From an uncultured Bacteroidales bacterium (lineage in GTDB: Bacteria > Bacteroidota > Bacteroidia > Bacteroidales > WCHB1-69), in the NCBI GenBank assembly GCA_946186495.1, contig CAMHNQ010000029.1, positions 1 through 36,876 on the forward strand: 36,876 nt of DNA. Direction: 5' to 3'. The position numbers and the translations under genes are program-made. Below the pieces are notes generated by a model. It saw only the letters and a list, made by a program, of their open reading frames with translations. It had not been told where the DNA came from and made no database searches. This document shows, piece after piece, positions 23,229 to 33,100 of the stretch. Position 1 is the stretch's first letter. Each line of letters opens with the position of its first letter.

Positions 23229-23450
23229 CGCGATAGCACAAAAATCCTGTGGCGAACCAGCCTCTCCATGCCGGACAGCTATCACTTCTATTCGCTCAAG
23301 GACACCGGCATCACCGAAATGCTGGAGTCCGGAATGCCGTCCAAGTTTGTGAAAGACCTCGCCGGCCACCACTCCCTCTCCATGACTGAACGATACCTGC
23401 ACATTTCCGATGCGAAAAGGATTCTGAAAACAAACAAGATACGATTCTGA
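23229..23450 (+). pseudogene. C-terminal remnant of a tyrosine recombinase
   Basis: The frame is open from 23229 with no proper start and encodes PDSYHFYSLKDTGITEMLES, then KFVKDLAGHHSLSMTERYLH. This matches the C-terminal catalytic part of phage-type integrases, with the HxxYSLKDTG region, the Leu-Ala-x-His-His-Ser segment and the catalytic Tyr in ERYLH. The N-terminal and central domains are missing and a stop precedes the fragment at 23226. The 150 bp before it show no recognisable coding sequence. It converges with LytTR copy B, 8 bp away. Confidence 0.75.
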
Positions 23451-23458
23451 ACAATATG

Positions 23459-24577
23459 TTATTGATCGCTCACGCAATTCCATTCTTCTGCATTTGTGCC
23501 AATCTGTTGCTTGTCCACCGCCCTGTAGCCGCCAGTCTTTTTGGAACCGACGTACTCGATGAAATTCTGTCGTTGCAGCTCTTTCAGATATCGTGCTACG
23601 GTACTTTTGGGAATATTGGTTTCTTTAACGATTTCATCCAGTTTGCAGTTTCGGTGAAATGAAACGTATTGATAGACTCTTGCAGGCTTTGGATTAAGCT
23701 TTTGTATTTTGGTTTCGGAAACGACAGTTTGAACCATTTCTGTAATTGAACTATCACATACAGGCTCCGATTCAGACTCATTTTGCAGGAATTGCAGAAT
23801 AACAGGAACAACGTTTTCCATGAACGACTTACCGATAACGACAGTTTTAGCGTTGGTAACAACGTTGTCTTTGAGTATCAGAAGGTTGTCTTGGCATTTT
23901 TTGATGGATGAAAGACGTATGAGATCGCTTTTAGATATTCTGATGAATTGCTGTGTCTTCAACAAGTCCTCCAAGTCTTTTAAAGAAATTCTTTTTTTAT
24001 ATCTCTGACCATCAATAGAATAAAGTATTGCATAGTTCTTCTCCTGTCGGCATAGATATATGGGGGTAATATCTATCACGCAGATTTTCCCTTGGTTCCT
24101 AACCAATAGTTGTTTTTTGGAGCGAAGCAGCTCTTGATCATTTTCGATTTGTTTCTCAGAGAGGCTGATATTGTCAGCCATCAGTCCAACAAAGACCAAG
24201 AGCGCGAAGTCGCGTAAAAAGGTGTTACAATAGATAGGCAATAGTATCGACACTGCGTTCCCTTCTTGGTGAATAATGTTGTCATAAAGATAAAGTACAG
24301 TCTGTGAGGTTAATGCATATTCCAGTATGTTGATGGCCAGAACCTCAATCAGGGCTGTGACCATATAGACATAGAACGAATATCTTTTGAAAATCAAAGG
24401 GAATAATATCCAAAAGTTGACAGTCATTGTAGCAATCAATAACAGGGCAATGACAGAGTCAATCCATATATCTACATGTGGACGCAGAAAACTGTATTGT
24501 AGAAAATACCAAAAGAAGAGGCCGAAAACAACAACCTGCCCAATGGCCAAAGGTAAAGCTCTTTTGTATGATAGCAT
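23459..24577 (-). CDS. Membrane-bound LytTR regulator with C-terminal winged helix, copy B
   Basis: The 372-residue protein repeats the layout of copy A: several membrane helices within residues 8-140 (for instance AIGQVVVFGLFFWYFLQY), a LytTR DNA-binding domain (about 165-255; ITPIYLCRQEKNYAILYSIDG, FIRISKSDLI), and a winged helix (about 295-352) ending in IEYVGSKKTGGYRAV. The helix of that domain reads IVKETNIPKSTVARYLKEL. LytTR proteins bind promoter DNA; without a receiver domain the signal may come through the membrane part. It is divergent from lipoprotein B, whose operon includes the T9SS and RHS genes, so these are its most likely targets. The ATG at 24577 follows a -7 box (24604-24611) by 26 bp. 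Confidence 0.85.
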   Translation of the reverse strand: MLSYKRALPLAIGQVVVFGLFFWYFLQYSFLRPHVDIWIDSVIALLLIATMTVNFWILFPLIFKRYSFYVYMVTALIEVLAINILEYALTSQTVLYLYDNIIHQEGNAVSILLPIYCNTFLRDFALLVFVGLMADNISLSEKQIENDQELLRSKKQLLVRNQGKICVIDITPIYLCRQEKNYAILYSIDGQRYKKRISLKDLEDLLKTQQFIRISKSDLIRLSSIKKCQDNLLILKDNVVTNAKTVVIGKSFMENVVPVILQFLQNESESEPVCDSSITEMVQTVVSETKIQKLNPKPARVYQYVSFHRNCKLDEIVKETNIPKSTVARYLKELQRQNFIEYVGSKKTGGYRAVDKQQIGTNAEEWNCVSDQ

Positions 24578-24603
24578 AGACTCCTAGTTTTATTGTCTGG
24601 CGG

Positions 24604-24611
24604 CAAAATTA
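24604..24611 (-). promoter_or_regulatory. -7 box of LytTR copy B
   Basis: Minus strand TAATTTTG matches TAnnTTTG. Confidence 0.55.
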
Positions 24612-24698
24612 CTAAAAATTGCGGAACGAAGTGATTTATATTTTCATAAAGTTTGTAAAACAACCCTCGCAAAGTTCCTTTTTTCGATATTAAGCAAT

Positions 24699-24728
24699 GT
24701 TTATATATTCATTGGTGAATATATAAAC
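24699..24728. promoter_or_regulatory. Perfect 13 bp inverted repeat, candidate operator of the RHS operon
   Basis: GTTTATATATTCA (24699-24711) and its reverse complement (24716-24728) surround TTGG. It sits in the middle of the 318 bp divergent region between LytTR B and lipoprotein B, the rest of which is AT-rich and gene-free. The LytTR protein is the obvious candidate ligand, although LytTR sites are more often direct repeats. Confidence 0.6.
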
Positions 24729-24895
24729 AAACACCAAATCAAACTAAATATCTAGTAATCTGTGGTTTTTATATTCTCATTTTATTCTAAAACAAACTTT
24801 CGTCACAATTACGCCCCATTGGGACGAAATCCATTCTTTTTTGGAGGAACTTGGTTGTTTATGGTTATTATTGCATCATACAAAAACAAATCCAA

Positions 24896-25393
24896 ATGAA
24901 AAAAGTAATATTTAGTTTAATGGTAGTGTGTGCTTGTACAGCATTTTCTTGTACAAAATCAAATGACAAAGATAATCTTGTTTTTAGCAATATGGTAATA
25001 CAAGATTTAACTGATGTTAAAGAGTCAGGATTATATTCTTTACGTGTCAATGTCGGGCATAATAGTTCTGATTGTAAAGGGGCGTGTATTCAAATCAAAG
25101 GAACACCAACCCATGTTGACTGTCAAGGTTTTGGCCATTGTTGTCAACTGTTAACATCTGTTTCTTTAGCGCAGATGGGCACCGCTATCACCGCTACCAC
25201 AACGGATACCTTCGACCTGACTTCGGAGGACTTCTTCCTCATGCCGGATCGTTCATTAGATTATGTGGACGAGAAAGGGAGCCACATCTTCTTGAACATT
25301 CCCGAACAGGTGGTCTATAGGGACACCGCCACCCTGCAGTTCACTTTCACGGGACTGTTCTTCACGAATACACCCGCGTACAGTAACGATTAG
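24896..25393 (+). CDS. Small Cys-rich lipoprotein, copy B
   Basis: The 165-residue protein starts MKKVIFSLMVV and has a likely lipobox AFSC (Cys19). The centre is Cys-rich (CKGACIQIKG, HVDCQGFGHCCQL), followed by a conserved C-terminal half (TATTTDTFDLTSEDFFLMPD, FLNIPEQVVYRDTATLQF). I recognise no named family; copy A is a frameshifted homologue. ATG 24896 is chosen since it puts the signal at the N-terminus; a TTG at 24851 does not. The first about 270 bases are strongly AT-rich and the remainder GC-rich, so the gene looks mosaic; about 43 bases near its end are identical to copy A. It lies 35 bp before the T9SS gene, likely in one operon under the divergent LytTR regulator. Confidence 0.82.
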   Translation: MKKVIFSLMVVCACTAFSCTKSNDKDNLVFSNMVIQDLTDVKESGLYSLRVNVGHNSSDCKGACIQIKGTPTHVDCQGFGHCCQLLTSVSLAQMGTAITATTTDTFDLTSEDFFLMPDRSLDYVDEKGSHIFLNIPEQVVYRDTATLQFTFTGLFFTNTPAYSND

Positions 25394-25428
25394 GAATCGC
25401 GTCAACACATCACCAGAAGGATTGCGTC

Positions 25429-27051
25429 ATGAACAAATATGTCATTTTATTGGCCTTGACAACCTGTGTAATAGCAGCCCCGGCCCAAATCCAGCATCCC
25501 ACCGCATGGCTTCGCGCCGACAGCGCAGTACTGAATGCGCCGTCTTGGGTTGACGTGTCCGGCAACGGATACAACGCCATGCCGTCTTCGGGAGCCATGC
25601 CCGCCGCATTCTCCCGCATGAACTTCAACAAGTGCTTTGAGGTTGGCGGGACAGAGACCTTCACTCTGTCGTTGGGAATCAACGACTCCCGGCAGTCGGA
25701 CGTGATTGTGGTCTATGAGACCTACGATACGGTGAGCGAGAACGCCCTGTGGCAGGTGCAGTTGGATACCGCCAAGCGCATCGGGCAGACCACACAGCGC
25801 ATCCTCAACGACAACGGGCAGATTACCTATGACACGGCCAACCGTCTGAAGCCTGTCGTCAACTATCTCGCGCAGTCGTGGCGAGCACCCGAGGTGTGCG
25901 CCCCCACGCTCACCCTCTGCACGGCGGACTCGCTGCCGCTGTACGGGCGCATCGCCGAAGCCATGTACTTTGACCGCCGGATCAGCGACACCGCCGTCAT
26001 CCAGTGGATCAGCTACTTAGCCCTGAAATACGGCGTGACCCTCGCGCAGACCGACTATTTAGACAGCCGCAGGAACGTGATATGGGACTACACCAATTAT
26101 CCCGACTACTGCGCCTCCATCGCGGGTCTTGGCAGGGACGACTCGGCAGGGCTGAACCAAAAACAGACGTATTTTGCCGACGGTCAGATGATTATCGGTA
26201 TTGTAGAGACGCAAAATTTTGCGTCTCTACAGACGGGGAACAACGAAGACAACCCCGCATTCATCGCCGACGGCGATTTCATCGTCTTCGGTATGGACGG
26301 TGTCCTGCCCGCCGTTTCCGAAATCTACACGCAGAGCGGCGAGACCTACGAGGTCATCGGGCGCAGTATGGTGCAGGTGACGGGCAATGCCCACATTTAC
26401 AACACATTTGTCCTCCTGGACACGGCGTCGTTTGGGACGCAATCAATCGCGTCCCAACAGGATGCGCCGGTCCTCCTGATTGACCGCAGCGGCACGGGCG
26501 AGTTCCCCGCAGGGGAAATGGAGCAGATTCTGTCTGCCGGCACGGACAGCGCAGGACATTACATTTATAACAACATACACTGGGACACCGACCACAGCGG
26601 GCGGGATTTCTTCTGTTTTGCCGTGACGATGCCGGACACCATGGGCACGCCGAAGGCGTTGGCGGTGGATGCAGGGGGCGAGAATGGTACAACACGAAAT
26701 AATGGGAATACAATGGGTGTAGGGGCAAATGATTATTCGCCCCTACGGACCACGGACCACGATGCCACATCTCCAAAATCATCGGTCAACGGTAATTCCT
26801 CATTCCTGATTCCTCATTACAAATTGCACCCCAACCCCAACCACGGGAATTTCACCGTGGAAATCGCATACCCCGAAGCGCAGGACGTAACCGTCACGGT
26901 TTACGATTCCGACGGGCGGCTCCTGCTCACCATGAACGGCAAGGGGCAGCGCACCTACCGTTTCGAGAACTCCGTACCCACCGCGGGACACTACCTTATT
27001 GACATTGCATCTGATCTTGAACACAAAATCCTTAAAATGATCGTGAATTAA
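25429..27051 (+). CDS. T9SS-secreted surface protein with LamG-like domain
   Basis: The 540-residue protein has a Sec signal (MNKYVILLALTTCVIAAPAQ), a LamG/concanavalin-like domain (about 22-205: AWLRADSAV, WVDVSGNGYNAM, MYFDRRISDTAVIQWISYLALKYG), a second domain typical of such proteins (about 210-410, ASIAGLGRDDSAGLNQKQ), and a C-terminal type IX sorting domain (about 466-540: LHPNPNHGNF, YDSDGRLLL, GHYLIDI). It should be exported and attached to the cell surface, perhaps as an adhesin. The linker at about 415-465 is built from palindromes and simple repeats read in frame, and two more palindromes lie within the second domain. It follows lipoprotein B by 35 bp and precedes the RHS gene by 79 bp. 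Confidence 0.85.
   Translation: MNKYVILLALTTCVIAAPAQIQHPTAWLRADSAVLNAPSWVDVSGNGYNAMPSSGAMPAAFSRMNFNKCFEVGGTETFTLSLGINDSRQSDVIVVYETYDTVSENALWQVQLDTAKRIGQTTQRILNDNGQITYDTANRLKPVVNYLAQSWRAPEVCAPTLTLCTADSLPLYGRIAEAMYFDRRISDTAVIQWISYLALKYGVTLAQTDYLDSRRNVIWDYTNYPDYCASIAGLGRDDSAGLNQKQTYFADGQMIIGIVETQNFASLQTGNNEDNPAFIADGDFIVFGMDGVLPAVSEIYTQSGETYEVIGRSMVQVTGNAHIYNTFVLLDTASFGTQSIASQQDAPVLLIDRSGTGEFPAGEMEQILSAGTDSAGHYIYNNIHWDTDHSGRDFFCFAVTMPDTMGTPKALAVDAGGENGTTRNNGNTMGVGANDYSPLRTTDHDATSPKSSVNGNSSFLIPHYKLHPNPNHGNFTVEIAYPEAQDVTVTVYDSDGRLLLTMNGKGQRTYRFENSVPTAGHYLIDIASDLEHKILKMIVN
26203..26230. repeat. 28 bp perfect palindrome inside the T9SS gene
   Basis: Arms are GTAGAGACGCAAAA and its reverse complement. 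In frame it encodes VETQNFASL. Confidence 0.92.
26431..26458. repeat. Related palindrome inside the T9SS gene
   Basis: TTGGGACGC (26432-26440) pairs with GCGTCCCAA (26449-26457). It is read in the same frame as the copy at 26203, giving FGTQSIASQ against VETQNFASL. Confidence 0.75.
26719..26746. repeat. 28 bp palindrome, GTAGGGGC type, inside the T9SS gene
   Basis: GTAGGGGC pairs with GCCCCTAC at the ends; the centre is imperfect. It encodes VGANDYSPL in frame, parallel to VGANHDSPL at 27281. Confidence 0.8.
26793..26827. repeat. ATTCCTCATTC simple repeat inside the T9SS gene
   Basis: Tandem ATTCCTCATTC-like units encode NSSFLIPHYKL just before the sorting domain. The same tract is found at 27491-27526 in the RHS gene and, as ATTCTTAATTC, between genes at 17252-17290. 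Confidence 0.7.
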
Positions 27052-27071
27052 ACAAACAGACACGAAATTTT

Positions 27072-27099
27072 GTAGAGACGCAAAATTTTGCGTCTCTAC
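27072..27099. repeat. 28 bp perfect palindrome between the T9SS and RHS genes
   Basis: Identical to the copy at 26203. As RNA it would form a 12-14 bp stem 20 bp after the stop, so it may also reduce read-through or stabilise the upstream message. Confidence 0.92.
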
Positions 27100-27130
27100 G
27101 GCACGGGATAATCAACAAACACACAAAAAT

Positions 27131-30100
27131 ATGAAACAATATCTACTCACCATAATCGCGGTGCTGGCCGCCATCATCCTCGCCCTGTTTTCCATCGACA
27201 CGCGACCTGTCGCGACTGGTACGCATGGCGCATACCAACGTGTATGTCAACCGATTGCGGAAAACATGTCGGTTATCCCTGTAGGGGCGAATCATGATTC
27301 GCCCCTACAGGGGCGGGAAACCGTGCCGGAAAACACAACCCACGAACCCTCGTCGCCCGTAGAGACGCAAAATCTTGCGTCCCTGCACCACACCGAGATG
27401 ATGACATTGTCATCCGCGGAGGTCCCGTCATTGGATGCGGGCATGGTCAATGTCACCCCCGATGCCGCCGGCTACCGCCTCGCCCCCGAACAATTCCTCA
27501 TTCCTAATTCATCATTCCAAATTGCAATCCCTTACGACCCGTCATTGTTGCCGCAGGGCTTCACAGAGGACGACATACAGACCTACGTCTATGACAGGCA
27601 ATACCACCGCTGGGTGGCCATCCAGCGCGATTCCGTGAACGAGGCGGAACTGCTGGTCTGCTCGCGGTTCAGACCGTGGGAGAAGGGACTGCCCCACACG
27701 CAGAATGACTTGGCCAACCCGCAGGATGCGCTCGCGCAGTTGCAGGACATGATGTCGTTCGCCCCGCAGGGCGAGGGCGGCGGAGATTCCCCGCTGGATT
27801 TCATCAACGCGGTGCTGAAGACCCCGGAAATGCCGGAGACCTCGGCCTACACACCCACAAGCATCAAGGAACTGAAGGCCGCCGACCCGCTGGAAGGGAT
27901 GACGCTGATTCAGCCGCCCACGGCCAACAACAGCGGCACGGCCAACCTGAGCTACCCGATAGAGATCCCCGCCGGACGGCAGGGCATGCAGCCCAACCTC
28001 GCGCTGACCTACAGCAGCGGCGGCGGCAACGGCTGGCTCGGCGTGGGTTGGGACATCCCCATCCCCTCCATCACCGTGGAAACGCGCTGGGGAGTGCCGA
28101 GATACCGTACAGCCTGGGAGAGCGAAGTATATGTGTATGAAGGCGAGCAGCTTGTGACCAAAGACGGTACAGGTGAGTTCCGTAAAATGGCTCATCGCAC
28201 CAATGACACGATGAGCATCAGCAGATTATCTGGAAATGTTCAGCATTTTCCCCGCAAAAACGAAGCCTTCGACAGCATCGTGCGACATGGGGATTCCCCT
28301 TCAAACTATTGGTGGAGCGTGACGCACAAGAACGGGGTGACGGACTATTACGGGAAGAGTCACAATTCCGACAATGTGGACTACAATGCCGTGCTTTGCG
28401 ATCCGGCAAGCCATAACATAGCGCAGTGGATGCTGACGGAGAGTGTTGATCCGTCGGGCAATTGGGTGAGGTATTATTACCATAAGGAATACCAGCAGAC
28501 TGTCTTCAGCCCAGGTGCACTCAACAAAGGTGTCCAAATTTGCCCGGACAGTATCCGATACACAGGTCACAATATGTCTGATCCCAAGTATTCGGTACGG
28601 TTCAACCTTAACGGGAATAACCGCAGCGACATCATCACCAATGAGAGGTATGGTTTTCGCGAGGTCACTGCAGTCACACTGTGCAACGTGGAAGTGCTAT
28701 ACAAGGACACCATCCTTCGCAGATACTATTTTGTGACGGAAAACAACCGCGAAAGCAATTACAAGACCAGATTGACAGACTTGGTCAGGATGGATTCTCC
28801 AGACGAGAACATATCCTGTGAAAATATCTTTAACCCAAACCATTGGACAACAGACAAACCGGATCCCGGAGATGTTGAATGGGCTGAACACAAATACAAT
28901 ATGCTACGCTATAACTTTAGTTACTTTGATTATCCTAATCAGAACTCGTTGTACTCGCCTGCCAAAACGATAAGCAATCTAGAATCAGACGGGATAAGTT
29001 CGGCATTCTCATCCAACAATGTACCGACCACAGCCCTTGGCTCAACCAGAGGGAGCAGTGCAAGCTTCGGGGGAACTGTGTCTGTGGGGGTTGCTAACAA
29101 GAATTTTGTCATTACCGACTTCAACGTTGGTGGTAACTTCAACTATGGACACTCTTCCACAGAAGGGCTTTTGACACTTGTTGATTTAAACGGAGACGGG
29201 CTCGCAGATAAAGTATACAAGCGTTACTATGGGGTTTATTACCGCCCACAGATAATTGACGAAACTGATTCTCTTACATTCCATTACGGCGATGAAGTGT
29301 ACATCCCCGACATTTACGACTTTCTGTTTGAGGAGAGCCACCAGCCATCCTTGGGCGTACAGGGATCTGTTATGGCGGTAGTGGCGGCCAGCGCAGGCAT
29401 TCCCTCCACCATATCCACAACATCCACCTATTTTACCGATATAAACGGAGACGGACTTCCGGATTTGGTCACTGACCGAGGTGCATTGTTTAATTCCCTC
29501 GACTCGGACGGGAACCCAACGTTCACTAATGTGAACAGTTACAGGACTGATCCTGACAACGGAAACGTGAACACCAACCAAATGATTGTGACCTCTGCCA
29601 CTGTACCCTGTGGAGGCATCATCTTTGACGGTGTGGCCGATTCTAGTATCTTTTGTGATTACACCTACCTCAAGGATTCTATCCGTTGTTTCTCGCCAGA
29701 GTGTGAAGAAGCTCTCTCGTATCTTATGGAGAATAATCCTTCGGCTGTTCCAATAGAATACCGTGATGGATACTATTATTATTATCATACGGACACTTCG
29801 TCGGTCAGTTGCGGCCCTGTCATAAAAGAGCCGGACATTGAAGCGGTAAGGGTTTGGGTAGCGCCCTTTGAAGGGCACATCAATATCACCTCCAATATCA
29901 GGATGCTTCCCGAACAATCTGACGGATATTTCCAAAGCCGCTTCACTGATGGGGTGAATTACATTGTCGAACACAACAATGGATGCTGGGTGGACTCCAA
30001 TTTGGTCTTGCATGCGCAAGACACTTCCGTTTTGATTACAGGTGCCTTAGAAAGTAGAGATACATATCTCGTAAACCAAGATTTTTCCGTGGCTGTGGAC

Positions 30101-33100
30101 AAATACGACATCCTGTTTTTCCGTCTCCAGTCAAAGGATGGCCGCACCTACGACAACGTCGAATGGAAAGTGGACATCCAATATGATGACATTCAAGGGA
30201 TTGACCTATATGGGAAAGACCGTGCCAACTATCATTCTGACAGTGATTTTGTTTTGACGGGACAGCATCTTTTCCAAGCGCCGAAAAGGGGCACGGTCAC
30301 CTTGTCCGGAAAACTGACCGGCAATCCGGGAGCCGATTCTGGCAAACTTCACATTTCACATGGTGCGCTGACAGACTCTTCCTTAACAATTTTTGCAAAT
30401 ACAGACACCACCATCTTCTTGAACAAGAGTTTTGAATTGGACAGCGGTCAGGTGGTAATGCTCGAAATAAAAGGCTCAGGCGGCAATATTGATTGGGGAA
30501 GAATAGAGTGCCAACCGTATCTGACCTTCCAAGAAGATCCGTCCAACCAGCCGCTTTCCATCCCGGATGAATTAAGCTGTTATCCTCCAGTAAGGTTGGA
30601 CATCCATCACCCTGACACCTCAGACACGATAACGGCCATGCGCAAGTTTTTCGGCCCGTTATACAGAGGGTGGGGGCAATTCGCCCACAAGAATGACTTG
30701 GTCAGCGTGAACCGGCCCATAGAGGTTGCCAGCCTGAGGCTTCCCGCCTATATCAGTAACTCCTCACTCACTGTGGACTCTGCCACATTCGCCTCCGCTA
30801 TAGCCTCCGCCATCGACACCTCACATTTTCACATAGACACTGTGGACAATACAACAGACATCACAGTGGAATCAATGTCATCGATGATAGATTCCATCTT
30901 CAACCCACTGTCTGACAACACACGCTGGGTGGAGATGACCCCGGACATGGAGCATTATCGCTGGGCGGGCTTCAGCAACACCACTGCGGTTTCTCGGGGA
31001 GGAATGTCCAACACCAGGCCGGTGCACGAAATCCCGGTCCTGAACGGCGATGAATACCCGGCGGACATGACTGTCACGCAGGAATTGATTGAATATGACC
31101 ATCCTGTTCCGGTTAGTGTGGACGGCTATCCAGTGCAGACTATCCGCAAGATGAACGTTTCGGTCATGGGAAATGGATCGCTGAGTGTCGTCGCTGATGA
31201 CGGCGTCAGTTTGTCAACTGGCAATTCCGTGTCGGGAGGGGCGAATTTTGTCGTTTCCGACTATCTGGACCTCAACGGCGACCGTTATCCGGACCTGCTT
31301 TGCAAGAAGCAGGTGCAATATACCATGCCGTGGGGCGGCATCGGGGCAAAACAGGTGCTGGATCCCGATCACGACGAACTCTGCAATTCCAACACCCGGT
31401 CGGGTGGCGCCACTTTCTCGGGCAGCTACCCTGTCCCGAAAAGGCAGGCGGGTGGCAATGCACAGAAAGCCAAAATCACCATCGAAGGACTTGGCGGAAG
31501 TTTGATGGATGGAACGGATGAAACCGCAGTGATGTATTTGGATATGAATGGCGATGGTCTTCCCGATAGGGTTTACGAGGATGGTTATGTGGCACTCAAT
31601 AGAGGTTACGGTTTCGACATCAAGGAAATGTGGAGTGCGGGAACGCCTCGTATGGGTAGTACTGTGAACACCTCTTCCGATCTTGGCGCAAACTTCGGGT
31701 TGGAACAGGTCAGTATCGGTGGCGGATTGGGGAGAAACCAGTCGGAAAATGTCACGGAGATGCAGCTGATGGACTTTAACGGGGACGGTCTGCCCGACAA
31801 AGTGTTAAGAAGTGGCAATGGCTTGAGAGTCAGCTACAATTATGGCAACGGCTACTGGTCGCTTCAGGACACCATTGTCGGAGTTCCCCATATCAGCCAG
31901 AGCCATTCCTACAGCGAGACCGGCAATGGGGCGCTAACTTTGGGGTTTGAGATTCCACCATGGGTGAAAATCCAGGCCGGCATACAGCTTACCCCCTACA
32001 ACAGCTCATTCAGCCGCGACAACGCCCAGCTCACCGACATCAACGGCGACGGTTACCCCGATTATGTGACCTCCGACAGCGAAGAGTCCATGACAATCCG
32101 CTATAACACCGCCGGCAAAACCAACCTGCTCAAAAAAGTGACCAATTTCACTGGCAGTACGATTTCCCTCGATTATGACATGCCGCTTTCCTGTTACGAA
32201 AAGCCGCAGCGCAGCTGGAACCTCGCCAGCGTGGAGGTCGAAGACCCCGCATCCCCGCTGTCGGCAGCCCGATCGCTCACTCGTTTCTCCTACGCTGACC
32301 CTCACTACAACCGTTACGAGCGCATGGACTTCGGATACGGATGGGTGAAGACTTCACAGTTCGACACGGAAAACAACGACTCGCTCTACCGCTACACGGT
32401 GGAGGAGTTCGAGAACCGCAGTTTCACCAAGCGCGGGCGCAAGCTGCGCGACTGCGTGTATGACTCCGCCAACAGACCATTCGTGGAACACCGCTACTTC
32501 GCCACCGTTTATGACCGTGACGATGAAGCCACAGTGGACACGGGCTGCGTGAGGGAGGAACTTTATGTGGGCCATGAGACGGAACTAACCCTCTATTACG
32601 AAGGGAATCCCGTACCCACTCTCGTCACCCGCACGGACCGCGAGTACGACAGCTACCGCAACGTTGTCGGATTCTCTTTCAACGAAGACTCCACACAATA
32701 CAGCGATCTCTTTCATGCCACTATAGAATATGCCACGGGGATGCCGTACAACCTTGTGTCCCTGCCCGTCAGAATCGTGGTTGCAAACTCCAATGATGAC
32801 ATCGTGCAAAAACGGACGGCACAATATTTCCCGTCGGGCAAGTTGCGACAGCTCGCAAATTACAGTTCTCTCTCCGATTCTTCCGTACACAATTTTTCAT
32901 ACGACTCCTACGGATGCCTGTCTGAGTCGTGGTTGCCGGACAATAGGAACAACCAAAGGCTCCATTATCATTACCACTATGACCCGGAAGTGCACACATA
33001 CCCTGTCCATATTACGAACAATTCCTTAGGGTTCACATCCACGGCTGAATATGATTACAAGTTCGGCAAACCCGTCAGAACCACCGATATCAACGGTAAC

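Noticed and set aside
27217-27237. A further palindrome (TGGTACGC with GCATACCA) in the RHS gene.
   Set aside because: One arm mismatch and no match to the two 28 bp types; it may be a distant relative but support is too weak.
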